A stretch of DNA of 64,000 nucleotides, taken from CAVQBP01 sp963710745 (GTDB lineage: Bacteria; Bacteroidota; Ignavibacteria; Ignavibacteriales; Ignavibacteriaceae). Shown here piece by piece: positions 41,935 through 51,606 of this stretch. Location of the stretch: contig CAVQBP010000024.1 in assembly GCA_963710745.1 (NCBI GenBank), forward strand, positions 1 through 64,000. Reading direction: 5' to 3'. Below the pieces are notes generated by a model. The model saw only the letters and a program-made list of their open reading frames with translations. It searched no databases and was not told the origin of the DNA. The first letter of the stretch is position 1, and each line of letters begins with the position of its first letter. The translations under genes and the position numbers were made by a program.

Positions 41935-42765
41935 ATGAAAGGGAAAGTAGATTTACATATTCATACCAACCATTCCGATGGTTTCTACTCTCCCGATGAA
42001 ATTGTTCTGAAGGCAAAAGAGAACGATCTTGAAGCTATTAGTATAACAGATCATGACAATCTCTCCGCTATTAAAGATGCAATAAAAAAGGGAAATGAAA
42101 TCGGGATTGAGGTTATACCCGGTTTGGAGATCAGTTCCGATATTAAAGACAGAGAAATTCATATTTTAGGCTATTTTGTTCAAACTGACAGCCAGGAGCT
42201 TGAGAGATATCTGAATTTTTTCAGAGTAGAAAGATTAAAAAGAGCAAATAGAATAGTAAATAAACTAAATCTGCTGGGAATGTCTTTATCTATTGATGAT
42301 GTTATGGAAATTGCAAAAAATTCTGCTGTCGGCAGGCCGCATATTGCGCAGGCTATGCTTAGCAGAGGATTAATTTCTTCATATTATGAAGCTTTCAACA
42401 AATATATCGGAAACGGCGGACCCGCTTTTGAGAAGAAAGTACATATTTCTCCGCAAAGCGCTTTTAAAATTATTAGTGATGCTGGCGGGTTATCTTTTAT
42501 TGCTCACCCGGGCTATATGGAGGAATCTCTTCTTAAAGAATTAATTGATGAAGGTGTAGATGGTATTGAAGTTATCCATTCATCCCATTCACAGCACCAG
42601 GTAAGATTTTACAGGGGAATTGTGAATGAATATTTCCTTTTAGAATGCGGCGGCTCCGATTTCCACGGGGGGAAAAGAGATGATGAAAAAAATTTCGGAA
42701 AATATTATACTAAATATTCTGTTATAGAAGCAATGCGAAAACGTTTAATGAAAAATTCAGCTTAA
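41935..42765 (+). CDS. PHP-domain phosphoesterase (YciV/RNase AM-like)
   Basis: 276 aa with the PHP metal-site motifs: DLHIHTNHSDGFYSP (HxH, D), ITDHDN, EISSD (E), SFIAHPGYM and GGSDFHGG. The insert of about 100 residues between the fourth and fifth motif fits the 3',5'-nucleoside bisphosphate phosphatase / 5'-3' RNase AM group. It probably clears pAp or trims RNA 5' ends in the cytoplasm. Co-transcribed with the Crp/Fnr gene. Confidence 0.88.
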   Translation: MKGKVDLHIHTNHSDGFYSPDEIVLKAKENDLEAISITDHDNLSAIKDAIKKGNEIGIEVIPGLEISSDIKDREIHILGYFVQTDSQELERYLNFFRVERLKRANRIVNKLNLLGMSLSIDDVMEIAKNSAVGRPHIAQAMLSRGLISSYYEAFNKYIGNGGPAFEKKVHISPQSAFKIISDAGGLSFIAHPGYMEESLLKELIDEGVDGIEVIHSSHSQHQVRFYRGIVNEYFLLECGGSDFHGGKRDDEKNFGKYYTKYSVIEAMRKRLMKNSA

Positions 42766-42822
42766 TAATTTAATTTTATATTTTTTCTTCATAATTATAT
42801 TTAATAACCAAAGTTTTTATAA

Positions 42823-43287
42823 ATGAATATTATTGAAGGAGATATCTCTTCCAAAGGTTATAAATTTGCAATAATTGTAAGCAAATTTAATGAATTTATT
42901 GGTAATAAATTGCTGGAAGGTGCTGTTGATTGTCTCAAAAAACACAGCTATACAGAAAATGATTTCGACTTAATAAAAGTGCCGGGTGCTTTTGAAATCC
43001 CTATAATTGCGGGTAAAATTGCATCACAAAAGAAATATAATGCTATTATTGCATTAGGAGCAGTTATAAAAGGAGCAACTCCGCATTTTGATTACATTTC
43101 TAATGCCGTAAGTACAGGATGCGCTAAAGTTTCTTTAAAATATAATGTCCCGGTTGTTTTTGGTGTTTTAACTACTAATACTGTCGAACAAGCTCTGGAA
43201 CGTTCAAATTCAAAGCTCGGAAATAAGGGGTGGGATGCTGCTTTAACAGCAATTGAAATGGCCGATTTAAATCATAAGCTTTCTTGA
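42823..43287 (+). CDS. ribH: 6,7-dimethyl-8-ribityllumazine synthase
   Basis: 154 aa, the normal size. Family motifs: IIVSKFNEFIGNKLLEGA, VPGAFEIPIIAGKIA, LGAVIKGATPHFDYIS with the catalytic His, and FGVLTTNTVEQALER. It joins 5-amino-6-ribitylamino-uracil and 3,4-dihydroxy-2-butanone 4-phosphate in riboflavin synthesis. It stands apart from other rib genes in this window, so the pathway genes are dispersed. Confidence 0.95.
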   Translation: MNIIEGDISSKGYKFAIIVSKFNEFIGNKLLEGAVDCLKKHSYTENDFDLIKVPGAFEIPIIAGKIASQKKYNAIIALGAVIKGATPHFDYISNAVSTGCAKVSLKYNVPVVFGVLTTNTVEQALERSNSKLGNKGWDAALTAIEMADLNHKLS

Positions 43288-43493
43288 TTTTTTTTATGGT
43301 CTAACTTAGAAAGAGATGATTCTCTATTTAAACATTTTAGTTTTAATTTAGTTGGATACATCCTTTTATACTTTCAGCTTTAAAAAAAAATAGTAAATTA
43401 CATAGCAGGTTAACAAATCTTATTAAAAAAATAGGCGGGCGAATAAGAATTTTTTACTTTTTTCAGATTGCTTAATAAATAAAATTTAGATAC

Positions 43494-45728
43494 ATGAAAA
43501 AAATTACTGTAATCTTATTTGCATACTTATTTAATTCACTAATCTTTCCCCAATCACTCGGCGGCTGGCAAACCTTTACAGAAATGAAAGATGTTGAAGC
43601 TATCCAGGCTACTGCAAATGGTTTTTGGGCGGCTTCCACGGGCGGGGCATTTTTTTATTATAAAGATGATCAGTCTTTCAAAACTCTGCGGAAGTCAAAT
43701 GGTCTTAACGGTACTCTGCTGACTTCAACAACAATAGACAATAAGGGGAATATCTGGTTCGGGAGCCAGGAAGGAATAATTGATATATATAATCCTGAAA
43801 ACAATTCAATTCAGTCGTTACTCGATATTTATAATTCAAATAAAAATCCTAAACAAATTAATGAGCTTGTTACAATAGGTGATACAATAATTGCATCAAC
43901 AGATTTTGGAATTACATTAATTGACCCAGAAAAATTAATTCTGTATGATACATTTTTTCGATTTGGAAGCTTCCCTACAAATATAAAAGTTAACAGTACT
44001 TTGAAATCCGGAAAAATATATGCTGCAACAGATTACGGTGTAGCAATTCAAAAAGATGGGGCGGTTAATCTATCAGCACCTGAATCATGGTCTGTTTACA
44101 AAACTACAGACGGGCTGCCTTCAAATAAAGTTGAAAAAATTGTCAATTATAAAGGCGCCATTGTTGCAGCTACTGACAGCGGCTTATCCTATTTTGATGG
44201 TTCAAAATGGAGCTCTTATATTCCGCAATTTGATAATTTAAAAGTTACCGATCTTTTAGTTGCCAATGATACTTTATTTATCGTAAATAATAATGTTGTT
44301 TATTCTTATTACAATGGAAATGTTAAGACTTATTTAACACCCTCTGCACAAATAACAAAAATTTCGTATTCAAATGGTTTGGGATTATTAGCAGGAAGCA
44401 TTTCATCAGGTGTAATTAACGGGAAAAGCAATATTGAACTGTTCCCAAACGGCCCTGAAGCAAATCAATTTTTAGGAATTGATATTGATGAAAGCGGAAA
44501 TCTTTGGTGTGCAAGCGGAGCGAATATCTCAGGCATTGGTTTTTACAAGTATGATGGTCAAAAATGGACAAACTATAATGTTAGCAATACACCGCAAATT
44601 CAAAATAATTCATATTTTGTAGTTAAATCTTTCGGTACTAATATTTTATTTGGAAACTGGGGACATGGATTCTTATCGATTTCGGGTGATGCATATAAAA
44701 TTTTTAATGTAAATAATACTGAAATGAAGGGTATTCAAACAAATCCCGATTACCTGGTAATAACTGATTTTGAGAAAGATTCAAAAGGAAATTTATGGAT
44801 TTTAAATTATGGGGCTTCCGACCGTAAAATTCTTTCAATGGTTACTCCGGATAGTACCTGGTTCTATTTTTCTATTCCGGCATTCTATAATCAATATATT
44901 CAGGATAATATGGGCATGGCGATAGACCAATATGATACAAAATGGTTTTATTCGCAGAGTGATAATAAACCCGGCTTATTTTATTTTAATGAAAACGGAA
45001 CTTACTCGGATCCAAAAGATGATATCTCCGGTTATATTAATAAATCTAATGGTTTGAATGATAATGCGGTTAATTCAATTTTAGTTGATAAAAGAGGAGA
45101 TATCTGGGTTGGTACCGGATTAGGTGTAAATATAATTAGTAATAACGGATCTGTTTTGTCAAGCAAACCTTCACTAAGTATTACATCTGTTTTTACTTTA
45201 AGGCAGCAGACAATTAATTGCATGGCTGTTGATCCTATAAATCAAAAATGGATCGGTACAAACCAGGGTTTACTACTTGTCAATTCCGATGGTACTAATT
45301 TGATTGCTTCTTATGATTCAAAGAACAGCCCGCTTCCTTCAGATATTATTAGAAGTATCACTATTGATGATAACAGCGGGAAAGTATATGTCGCAACGGA
45401 TGCCGCTATTACATCGTTTAATACTGCAGCTATTAAACCGCAGGATAGCTTTACAAACCTATTTGTTTATCCCAGCCCGTTTATTCTAGATGGCGGAAAT
45501 AATAATCAAGTAACTATTTCCGGACTGGTAGTAGATTCGGATATAAAAATATTAACAATTACAGGTAAATTAGTATCGGAATTCTCTTCCCCGGGTGGAA
45601 ACGTTGCTTTCTGGGATGGAAAAGATATGAACGGTAATTATGTCAGCAGCGGAATATACCTGGTAATCGCTTTTGATAAAGAAGGAAACAATGCTGTTGC
45701 CGGTAAAATTGCAGTGATAAGAAAGTAA
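43494..45728 (+). CDS. Secreted two-component-regulator-type beta-propeller protein with T9SS-like sorting domain
   Basis: 744 aa. A signal peptide (KKITVILFAYLFNSLIFPQ) precedes propeller repeats of the Reg_prop kind (ATANGFWAASTGGAFFY, DNKGNIWFGSQEGIIDIY, SNKVEKIVNYKGAIVAATDSGLSYF, DKRGDIWVGTGLGVNII, INQKWIGTNQGLLLV). The C-terminus (FVYPSPFILDGGNNNQVTIS, VFDKEG-like strand and GKIAVIRK) is a FlgD-Ig/T9SS type A sorting domain. It is probably exported to the cell surface and binds or scaffolds. It is followed 16 bp later by the ABC-F gene. Confidence 0.85.
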   Translation: MKKITVILFAYLFNSLIFPQSLGGWQTFTEMKDVEAIQATANGFWAASTGGAFFYYKDDQSFKTLRKSNGLNGTLLTSTTIDNKGNIWFGSQEGIIDIYNPENNSIQSLLDIYNSNKNPKQINELVTIGDTIIASTDFGITLIDPEKLILYDTFFRFGSFPTNIKVNSTLKSGKIYAATDYGVAIQKDGAVNLSAPESWSVYKTTDGLPSNKVEKIVNYKGAIVAATDSGLSYFDGSKWSSYIPQFDNLKVTDLLVANDTLFIVNNNVVYSYYNGNVKTYLTPSAQITKISYSNGLGLLAGSISSGVINGKSNIELFPNGPEANQFLGIDIDESGNLWCASGANISGIGFYKYDGQKWTNYNVSNTPQIQNNSYFVVKSFGTNILFGNWGHGFLSISGDAYKIFNVNNTEMKGIQTNPDYLVITDFEKDSKGNLWILNYGASDRKILSMVTPDSTWFYFSIPAFYNQYIQDNMGMAIDQYDTKWFYSQSDNKPGLFYFNENGTYSDPKDDISGYINKSNGLNDNAVNSILVDKRGDIWVGTGLGVNIISNNGSVLSSKPSLSITSVFTLRQQTINCMAVDPINQKWIGTNQGLLLVNSDGTNLIASYDSKNSPLPSDIIRSITIDDNSGKVYVATDAAITSFNTAAIKPQDSFTNLFVYPSPFILDGGNNNQVTISGLVVDSDIKILTITGKLVSEFSSPGGNVAFWDGKDMNGNYVSSGIYLVIAFDKEGNNAVAGKIAVIRK

Positions 45729-45744
45729 AAGACAGATATTTCTA

Positions 45745-47694
45745 ATGATTGACCTTGCCAATATTTCACTTCAATTTGGTGGAAATTATTTATTTGAGAA
45801 TGTAAGCTTTAAAATAAATTCGGGAGATAAAATTTCACTCGTCGGTGCAAATGGCACCGGGAAATCTTCTCTATTAAAAATTATAAACGAAGACCTTCAG
45901 CCAGAGTCAGGAAAAATATTAAAGCAAAAAAACATCACGATCGGCTACCTCCCCCAGGAAAATGTAACACATAAAAATAAATTACTGCTTGAAGAAGCTT
46001 TATCGGCACTGAGTAACCTGGTTCTATTAAGAGAAAAAGAAATAGAAATAACAAACAGGCTGGGACTTTTAATCTCTGAAAATGAAAAAATTGATTTGGT
46101 TAACCAACTGGGAGAAGTTCATCATAAATTAGAGGAGATGGATTCCTATACTGCAGAATCTAAAATAAAAAAAATACTTTTAGGACTTGGTTTTTCCGAA
46201 GAAGATTTTTCCAGATCCACAAATGAATTTTCAGGCGGCTGGCAAATGAGAATTGCGCTTGCAAAGATTCTGATCTCACAAAACGATCTTCTTTTGATGG
46301 ATGAACCTACCAATCATCTCGATATAGATTCACTTGAATGGCTGATAAGTTATCTGAAAAGCTACCAGGGTGCTTTATTAGTTGTATCCCATGATAAGCA
46401 TTTTATTAATCAAATTACAAATAAAACCCTGGAAATTTATTTAAATAGGTTCTACAAGTTTAACGGCGATTATGATGCTTATTTAAATTATAAAGAAGAA
46501 AGAGATAAGCTTGCCGAAACCCAATCCATGCAGCAGCAAAAGAAAATTAAAGAAACAGAAAAATTTATTGAAAGATTCAGGTATAAAGCAACAAAAGCAA
46601 AGCAGGTACAAAGCAGAATAAAACAACTTGAAAAGATTGAGATTATTGAATTACCTGAAAACAAATCAGATATAAGCATCAGGTTTCCAGATCCGCAGGT
46701 CAGCGGGAAAATAAATATTGAGCTCGATGCCATTTCAAAATCATATGGTCCGAAGAAAATCTTCGAAGGATTAGATTTCTCGGTGAACCGTGGAGAAAAG
46801 ATTGCTTTTGTGGGAACAAACGGAGCCGGTAAAACCACCCTGGCAAAAATTATAGCCGGGGAAATAGGTTATAATTCCGGTAAAAGAATTACCGGGCATA
46901 ACACCATTATTAGCTATTATGCACAGGATGTTGCCGACGAACTTGACCCTTCACTGGATATTCTTGAGACTCTGGAAAACATATCAGAAGAAAAAACTAT
47001 TGGTCAATTACGCACTTTATTGGGAGCTTTTCTTTTTTCAGGTGACGACGTTTTTAAAAAAATAGGTGTTCTTTCAGGTGGTGAAAAAAGCCGGGTTGCT
47101 TTGGCAAAAATTCTGTTAACTAAATCAAATTTTATTATTCTCGATGAACCGACAAATCATCTCGATATTTCTTCAAAAGATGTGCTTTTAAAAGCTCTGA
47201 TAAATTTTTCAGGTTCATTAATTCTTGTCTCACATGATATAGATTTCTTAAAACCGCTGGTAAATAAAGTTGTTGAAGTTAAACAAGGAAAAATTAAGGA
47301 GTACCCGGGCGGAATAGAATACTATCTGCAGAAAAGAGAAGAACTCATTGAACAGGAAAATGAATCATTAAAAAAAGCCGGTAAAGAAAATTTATCCCGG
47401 AAAGATCAAAAAAGAGTTAAAGCTGAAATAAGACAGAAAAAATATAATGCAACCAAAGACATATCAAATAAAATAAAAAAGTTAGAAGAAAAAATTGAAG
47501 AGCTGGAAAAGAAAGAAATACAATTGAAGAAACTACTTTCTGACCCGGATATTTACAACAACCATGAAAAAGCCAAAGAAAAAACCAGTGAATATAATAA
47601 TATTCAGCAGGAACTTGAAAAATCTCTAATTAACTGGGAAAAACTTTCCAGGCAGCTTAATGAAATAGAACAGGAATTTTTTAATAATAATTAA
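45745..47694 (+). CDS. ABC-F family ATPase (Uup/YheS type)
   Basis: 649 aa, two ABC domains and no membrane segment. Domain 1: Walker A GANGTGKSS, signature FSGGWQMRI, Walker B LLLMDEPTNHLD. Domain 2: GTNGAGKTT, LSGGEKSRV, FIILDEPTNHLD. The inter-domain linker (about 240-300) is a charged helix, and a C-terminal coiled coil (about 560-645, KKLEEKIEELEKKEIQLK) is present, as in Uup. ABC-F proteins act on the ribosome E site in translation quality or rescue of stalls. Not a resistance type by sequence alone. Confidence 0.93.
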   Translation: MIDLANISLQFGGNYLFENVSFKINSGDKISLVGANGTGKSSLLKIINEDLQPESGKILKQKNITIGYLPQENVTHKNKLLLEEALSALSNLVLLREKEIEITNRLGLLISENEKIDLVNQLGEVHHKLEEMDSYTAESKIKKILLGLGFSEEDFSRSTNEFSGGWQMRIALAKILISQNDLLLMDEPTNHLDIDSLEWLISYLKSYQGALLVVSHDKHFINQITNKTLEIYLNRFYKFNGDYDAYLNYKEERDKLAETQSMQQQKKIKETEKFIERFRYKATKAKQVQSRIKQLEKIEIIELPENKSDISIRFPDPQVSGKINIELDAISKSYGPKKIFEGLDFSVNRGEKIAFVGTNGAGKTTLAKIIAGEIGYNSGKRITGHNTIISYYAQDVADELDPSLDILETLENISEEKTIGQLRTLLGAFLFSGDDVFKKIGVLSGGEKSRVALAKILLTKSNFIILDEPTNHLDISSKDVLLKALINFSGSLILVSHDIDFLKPLVNKVVEVKQGKIKEYPGGIEYYLQKREELIEQENESLKKAGKENLSRKDQKRVKAEIRQKKYNATKDISNKIKKLEEKIEELEKKEIQLKKLLSDPDIYNNHEKAKEKTSEYNNIQQELEKSLINWEKLSRQLNEIEQEFFNNN

Positions 47695-47713
47695 TATCTA
47701 TATGTAAAAGCTG

Positions 47714-48664
47714 TCAAACCTTTATCCCTAAAAATTCCTCTGCCATCGCCAGCCCGCCGTAAATTGCAGCATCATCACCAAGTTCCGAAGCAACGATCTT
47801 CAGACCTTTTGCACTTTCTTTTAATACATGAACATTGAAAGCTTCTTTTATATGAGGGATCATAAACTTGCTGAGCGCTTCAATCAATCCTCCTCCGAGA
47901 ACAATCATATCAAGGTTTAATAAATTAGCAACACTGGCTAATACCATTCCGATTGTTTCGCATTCATCCGATATATGCTTAATTACCACCGGGTCATTTT
48001 TTCCTACCGCAGTTGCAAGTGCTTTGCTTTTTATTTTTTCTCCCGGTTTTACAAGCTTATTTAAAATGCTCTTTTTATCATGCTTCATGCTTGCTTCAAT
48101 CTTCCTGGCAATGGCGGTTCTGCTTGCAACTGCCTCAAAACATCCTCTATTTCCGCAGCCGCATAGAGGCCCGTTTTTCTGAACTACAACATGCCCGATT
48201 TCACCGGCAACGAAATTTGATCCCCGATAAATTTTATTATCAAAAAAGAATGCACCGCCTATGCCTGTACCGATAAAAACAGCGAGCATATTTTTAGCTT
48301 TTTTACCAATACCATAATTTTTTACTCCCAGGCCTCCCATGTTAACATCATTTTCTAACAAAACCGGGAAGTTTATTTCTTTCTGCAGCTTCTCTTTAAG
48401 ATGATAATTTTTAATTCCTAAATTAGGCGCTAAACTAACTACACCGGTATTAGGATTCAGTGAACCGGGGATTCCAATGCACACTGCTTTAACATTTTCC
48501 TTTTTGAAGTTATTCTCTTTTACCAATTCTTTAACTATTGAAGAAAGACTTTCAACATATTCTTTGTTAGTAGAATTGGATTTTGTGGGTTTTTTCAGCT
48601 TTGTAAAAATTCCATCTTCCGAATTCAAGGCTGAAGCAAGAATCTTAGTTCCTCCCATATCCAC
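47714..48664 (-). CDS. ROK-family sugar kinase (glucokinase-like)
   Basis: At least 316 aa. Motifs: DMGGTKI (phosphate binding), ENDVNMGGLGV, GTGIGGAFFFDNKIYRGSN, the zinc cluster GPLCGCGNRGCFEAVAS, and IVLGGGLIE. It phosphorylates a sugar such as glucose or mannose in the cytoplasm. The start is uncertain. With the GTG at 48664 the first beta strand is cut. The same frame continues upstream for eight codons (L-A-K-D-F-I-I-S) to a CTG at 48688 that has GGAGG six bases before it, giving MAKDFIISVDMGGTK, so the real protein is probably 324 aa from a CTG start. Confidence 0.9.
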   Translation of the reverse strand: MDMGGTKILASALNSEDGIFTKLKKPTKSNSTNKEYVESLSSIVKELVKENNFKKENVKAVCIGIPGSLNPNTGVVSLAPNLGIKNYHLKEKLQKEINFPVLLENDVNMGGLGVKNYGIGKKAKNMLAVFIGTGIGGAFFFDNKIYRGSNFVAGEIGHVVVQKNGPLCGCGNRGCFEAVASRTAIARKIEASMKHDKKSILNKLVKPGEKIKSKALATAVGKNDPVVIKHISDECETIGMVLASVANLLNLDMIVLGGGLIEALSKFMIPHIKEAFNVHVLKESAKGLKIVASELGDDAAIYGGLAMAEEFLGIKV

Positions 48665-48822
48665 ACTTATGATAAAATCTTTAGCCAGTGGTGCCTCCGT
48701 ATCAATTTATTTAACAAAATTTTAATATAAAAAATTAGAAATATTTTAATACTTTTCCAAAGCTCAATTATTTCATTTTATTTTAAATTGTTTATATCGC
48801 ACATAATCTATAATTTTAATAA

Positions 48823-49626
48823 ATGGAAAAAATAAAACCGTTAAAAAGATTCGGTCAGAACTATCTAAATGATCAGAATATACTTAACAATATTGTCAAA
48901 GAAATTAATCCTAATGTAAATGATAATTTACTGGAAATCGGACCGGGTCTGGGTTCGTTAACAGAAAAATTATTAAATTATATACCGAATTTAACTGCAG
49001 TTGAAATTGATAAAAGAGTTATTGAAAACCTTTCAAATAAATTTCCGCAAATAAATTTAATAAATGATGATTTCTTAAATCTTGACTTGCAAAAATTAAT
49101 TAATAATTCACAAAATAAGCTCAGAATTATAGGGAATATTCCATATAATCTTACATCATCAATAATCTTTAAAATGATAGAAAATAATTCAATTATTTCC
49201 GATTCGGTTATTATGGTTCAAACTGAAGTAGCCAAAAGGATGGCTGCCGGGAAGGGAACAAAAGATTATGGAATTCTTTCAATTCTGCTAAATTATTTTT
49301 CAGAAATTAAACATTGTTTTAGAGTTTCTCCTAACGTTTTTTATCCTAAACCGAAAGTTTTTTCCTCCGTTATTCATATTTATTTTAAAGAATTAAGCGA
49401 ATCAAAAGAGGAACAAAGGCTTTTTATTAAAATTGTAAAAGCAGCTTTCGGAAACAGAAGGAAAACATTAAAGAATTCATTTGAAAACAGCCTTTCATCT
49501 GTTGGACTTGAAAATATTGACTTCGAATCCGCAGGAATAAATCTTTCTTTACGGGCTGAACAGCTGACAGCAGATGACTTCAAAAAATTGACTAAATATG
49601 TTTTTAAGCTGCAAAATCTAAAATAG
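48823..49626 (+). CDS. rsmA: 16S rRNA dimethyladenosine transferase
   Basis: 267 aa. SAM site LEIGPGLGSLTEKLL, acidic TAVEIDKRVIENL, LINDDFLNLD, and the catalytic NIPYNLTSSIIF (N-[IL]-P-Y). Starts KPLKRFGQNYLNDQNIL as RsmA proteins do. It dimethylates two adjacent adenosines near the 3' end of 16S rRNA. C-terminal helical domain is complete. Confidence 0.95.
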   Translation: MEKIKPLKRFGQNYLNDQNILNNIVKEINPNVNDNLLEIGPGLGSLTEKLLNYIPNLTAVEIDKRVIENLSNKFPQINLINDDFLNLDLQKLINNSQNKLRIIGNIPYNLTSSIIFKMIENNSIISDSVIMVQTEVAKRMAAGKGTKDYGILSILLNYFSEIKHCFRVSPNVFYPKPKVFSSVIHIYFKELSESKEEQRLFIKIVKAAFGNRRKTLKNSFENSLSSVGLENIDFESAGINLSLRAEQLTADDFKKLTKYVFKLQNLK

Positions 49627-49654
49627 TGTTGTTTTAATATATCTCTTTCGTGGA

Positions 49655-50605
49655 ATGCATACAATAAAATCTTTCTTACGTAAACTTAAAGCTTTTGACC
49701 TTGTTGTAGTTATTTTCTTTATCTTCCTGATTATTATAAATCTGATTTTTCACCAAAGAATAAACAGCTGGCTGTTTTTTATATTCATCAATTCGTTTAT
49801 AATTTTATTTGCTTTTGCCTTAGGTTATTTTGAAGATAAATATAACAGCAGGTTCTGGCGGATTATTCATTACTGGTATATAGCACCATTAATACTCTTC
49901 ACTTTTAAAGAGCTCTATTATATGATCCATCCTATCAGGATGCAGGATTATGATTATCTATTTATTAAAATTGATTATTGGATTTTCGGAGTAAACCCGA
50001 CACAATGGCTGCAGAAATTTACTAATCCTGTATTGACAGAAATTCTGCAAATTGTATACGGCCTTTTCTATTTTTTACCTATTATTCTTGCTTTGGCACT
50101 TTTAAGAAATAAAAGATATATGGCAGTTGATTTTGCAGCATTTTCTATCATTTATGGATTTTTTCTTTCTTATCTTGGATATTTTGCACTGCCGGGAATC
50201 GGCCCCCGTTTTACACTTCACAATTTCAGCCAGATAAATGTTGACCTGCCGGGAATATGGTTAACAAATTATTTAAGAGACCTGGTTAATATTGGTGAAT
50301 CAATACCTCCCGGAACCCTGAATCCGGCGGCAATTGTTCAAAGAGATGTTTTCCCGAGCGGTCATACAATGATTACTCTTATCGTAATTTATCTTTCCAT
50401 TAAGCTCAAAAGCCGCTCAAGGTATTTCCTCGTACCTGTAGGAACTTTACTGATCTTTGCCACAGTCTATTTATGGTATCATTATGTTATTGATCTGATT
50501 GGCGGATTAGTATTCATGATATTCTCTTTATGGTCAGGTAAAATTATTTTTAACTGGTGGCAGAGAAAAGTAGGCGGAAAAGAATTTGAATACGGGAAAT
50601 ATTGA
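49655..50605 (+). CDS. PAP2-type membrane phosphatase
   Basis: 316 aa with about six membrane segments (VVVIFFIFLIIINLIF, LFFIFINSFIILFAFALGYF, and others). The PAP2 motif order is visible: the first motif region near KELYYMIHPIRMQDYD is degenerate, then FPSGHTMITLIV and LWYHYVIDLIGGLVF (motif 3 His and Asp). The shape resembles the PAP2_3 / inositol-phosphoceramide-synthase-like group. It dephosphorylates lipid phosphates such as phosphatidate or undecaprenyl pyrophosphate. 29 bp after rsmA on the same strand. Confidence 0.82.
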   Translation: MHTIKSFLRKLKAFDLVVVIFFIFLIIINLIFHQRINSWLFFIFINSFIILFAFALGYFEDKYNSRFWRIIHYWYIAPLILFTFKELYYMIHPIRMQDYDYLFIKIDYWIFGVNPTQWLQKFTNPVLTEILQIVYGLFYFLPIILALALLRNKRYMAVDFAAFSIIYGFFLSYLGYFALPGIGPRFTLHNFSQINVDLPGIWLTNYLRDLVNIGESIPPGTLNPAAIVQRDVFPSGHTMITLIVIYLSIKLKSRSRYFLVPVGTLLIFATVYLWYHYVIDLIGGLVFMIFSLWSGKIIFNWWQRKVGGKEFEYGKY

Positions 50606-50798
50606 CTTTAGTATTTAGTACATAGTATTGATTATTGAGAATGGAATATTGTGTATTGAGCATTTAATTATTTTTCAGGTTAATAAGATAATTGCTTTAT
50701 TGTTTAATTATTATATTATTGAGAGAGTGTTAGTTTTAAGACTATATAACAAGACATCAAAATAAAATTTTATAATCTCATTAGCAGCATATATATAT
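50606..50798. other. Intergenic stretch with degenerate TATTGA/TATTTAG repeats
   Basis: The first ~60 bases contain AGTATTTAGTAC, GTATTGATTATTGAG and TATTGTGTATTGAG, an imperfect tandem pattern of a kind often seen in Bacteroidota-type intergenic DNA. It is then AT-rich up to the menG ATG at 50799. No hairpin. Confidence 0.45.
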
Positions 50799-51503
50799 AT
50801 GGAAGATAACACTAATAGAAATGATGATAAAAAAACTCAGGTAAGAAGAATATTTGAATCGATTGCTTACAGGTATGATCTTCTGAACCATTTGTTAAGC
50901 TTTGGAACAGATTATTACTGGAGAAAAAAAGCCATAAAATTAACAAAGTTTTCACCTGATTCTATTCTGCTGGATGTGGCCTGCGGAACAGGGGATTTTG
51001 CAATTGAAGCTAAACGAACAGGCGTTAATAATATTTACGGTGCAGATTTCTCAATAAATATGCTGAGACTTTTTAACAAAAAAAGTAATTGGATTACCGG
51101 CAGGAACATCCAGATGGTAGCGGAGAACATACCGCTAAAAAATGGTAAGGTTACAAATATCACCGTAGCTTTCGGAGTAAGAAATTTTTATGATATCCAG
51201 AAAGGATTTGATTCGTTTTACAATGTTTTAAAAGATAATGGTAAGGTAACTATACTGGAGTTCCGGATCCCTTCAAATTTTATCTTCAAAAGATTATATA
51301 AATTTTATTTTAAAAAAATCCTCCCGGTTATCGGAGGTATAATTTCAGGCGACAGGGATGCATATAATTATCTCCCGAAATCCGTTGAAGAGTTTGATGA
51401 AAAAATTAACCTGGAAAAGCTTCTGATAAATTCCGGCTTCAAAAAAGTCGAGAAGTTCGATTTAACATTCGGAATAGCTCAGACTATAATAGCGACCAAG
51501 TAA
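50799..51503 (+). CDS. menG/ubiE: Demethylmenaquinone methyltransferase
   Basis: 234 aa. MenG/UbiE signature: FESIAYRYDLLNHLLSFGTDYYW at the start, SAM motif LLDVACGTGDFAIEA, NITVAFGVRNFYDIQKGF, and ILEFRIPSNFIFKRLYKFYFKKILPVIGG. It methylates demethylmenaquinone in the last step of menaquinone synthesis. In this lineage menaquinone, not ubiquinone, is the usual quinone. Confidence 0.94.
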   Translation: MEDNTNRNDDKKTQVRRIFESIAYRYDLLNHLLSFGTDYYWRKKAIKLTKFSPDSILLDVACGTGDFAIEAKRTGVNNIYGADFSINMLRLFNKKSNWITGRNIQMVAENIPLKNGKVTNITVAFGVRNFYDIQKGFDSFYNVLKDNGKVTILEFRIPSNFIFKRLYKFYFKKILPVIGGIISGDRDAYNYLPKSVEEFDEKINLEKLLINSGFKKVEKFDLTFGIAQTIIATK

Positions 51504-51606
51504 ACCATTGATCTTTTAAATATCATTTTGAATAATAAAGCACCTGAACAATAGGATAAAAAACAATTCTGCAATCACATTATAAAATCATTAAGATTTA
51601 AAAGAT

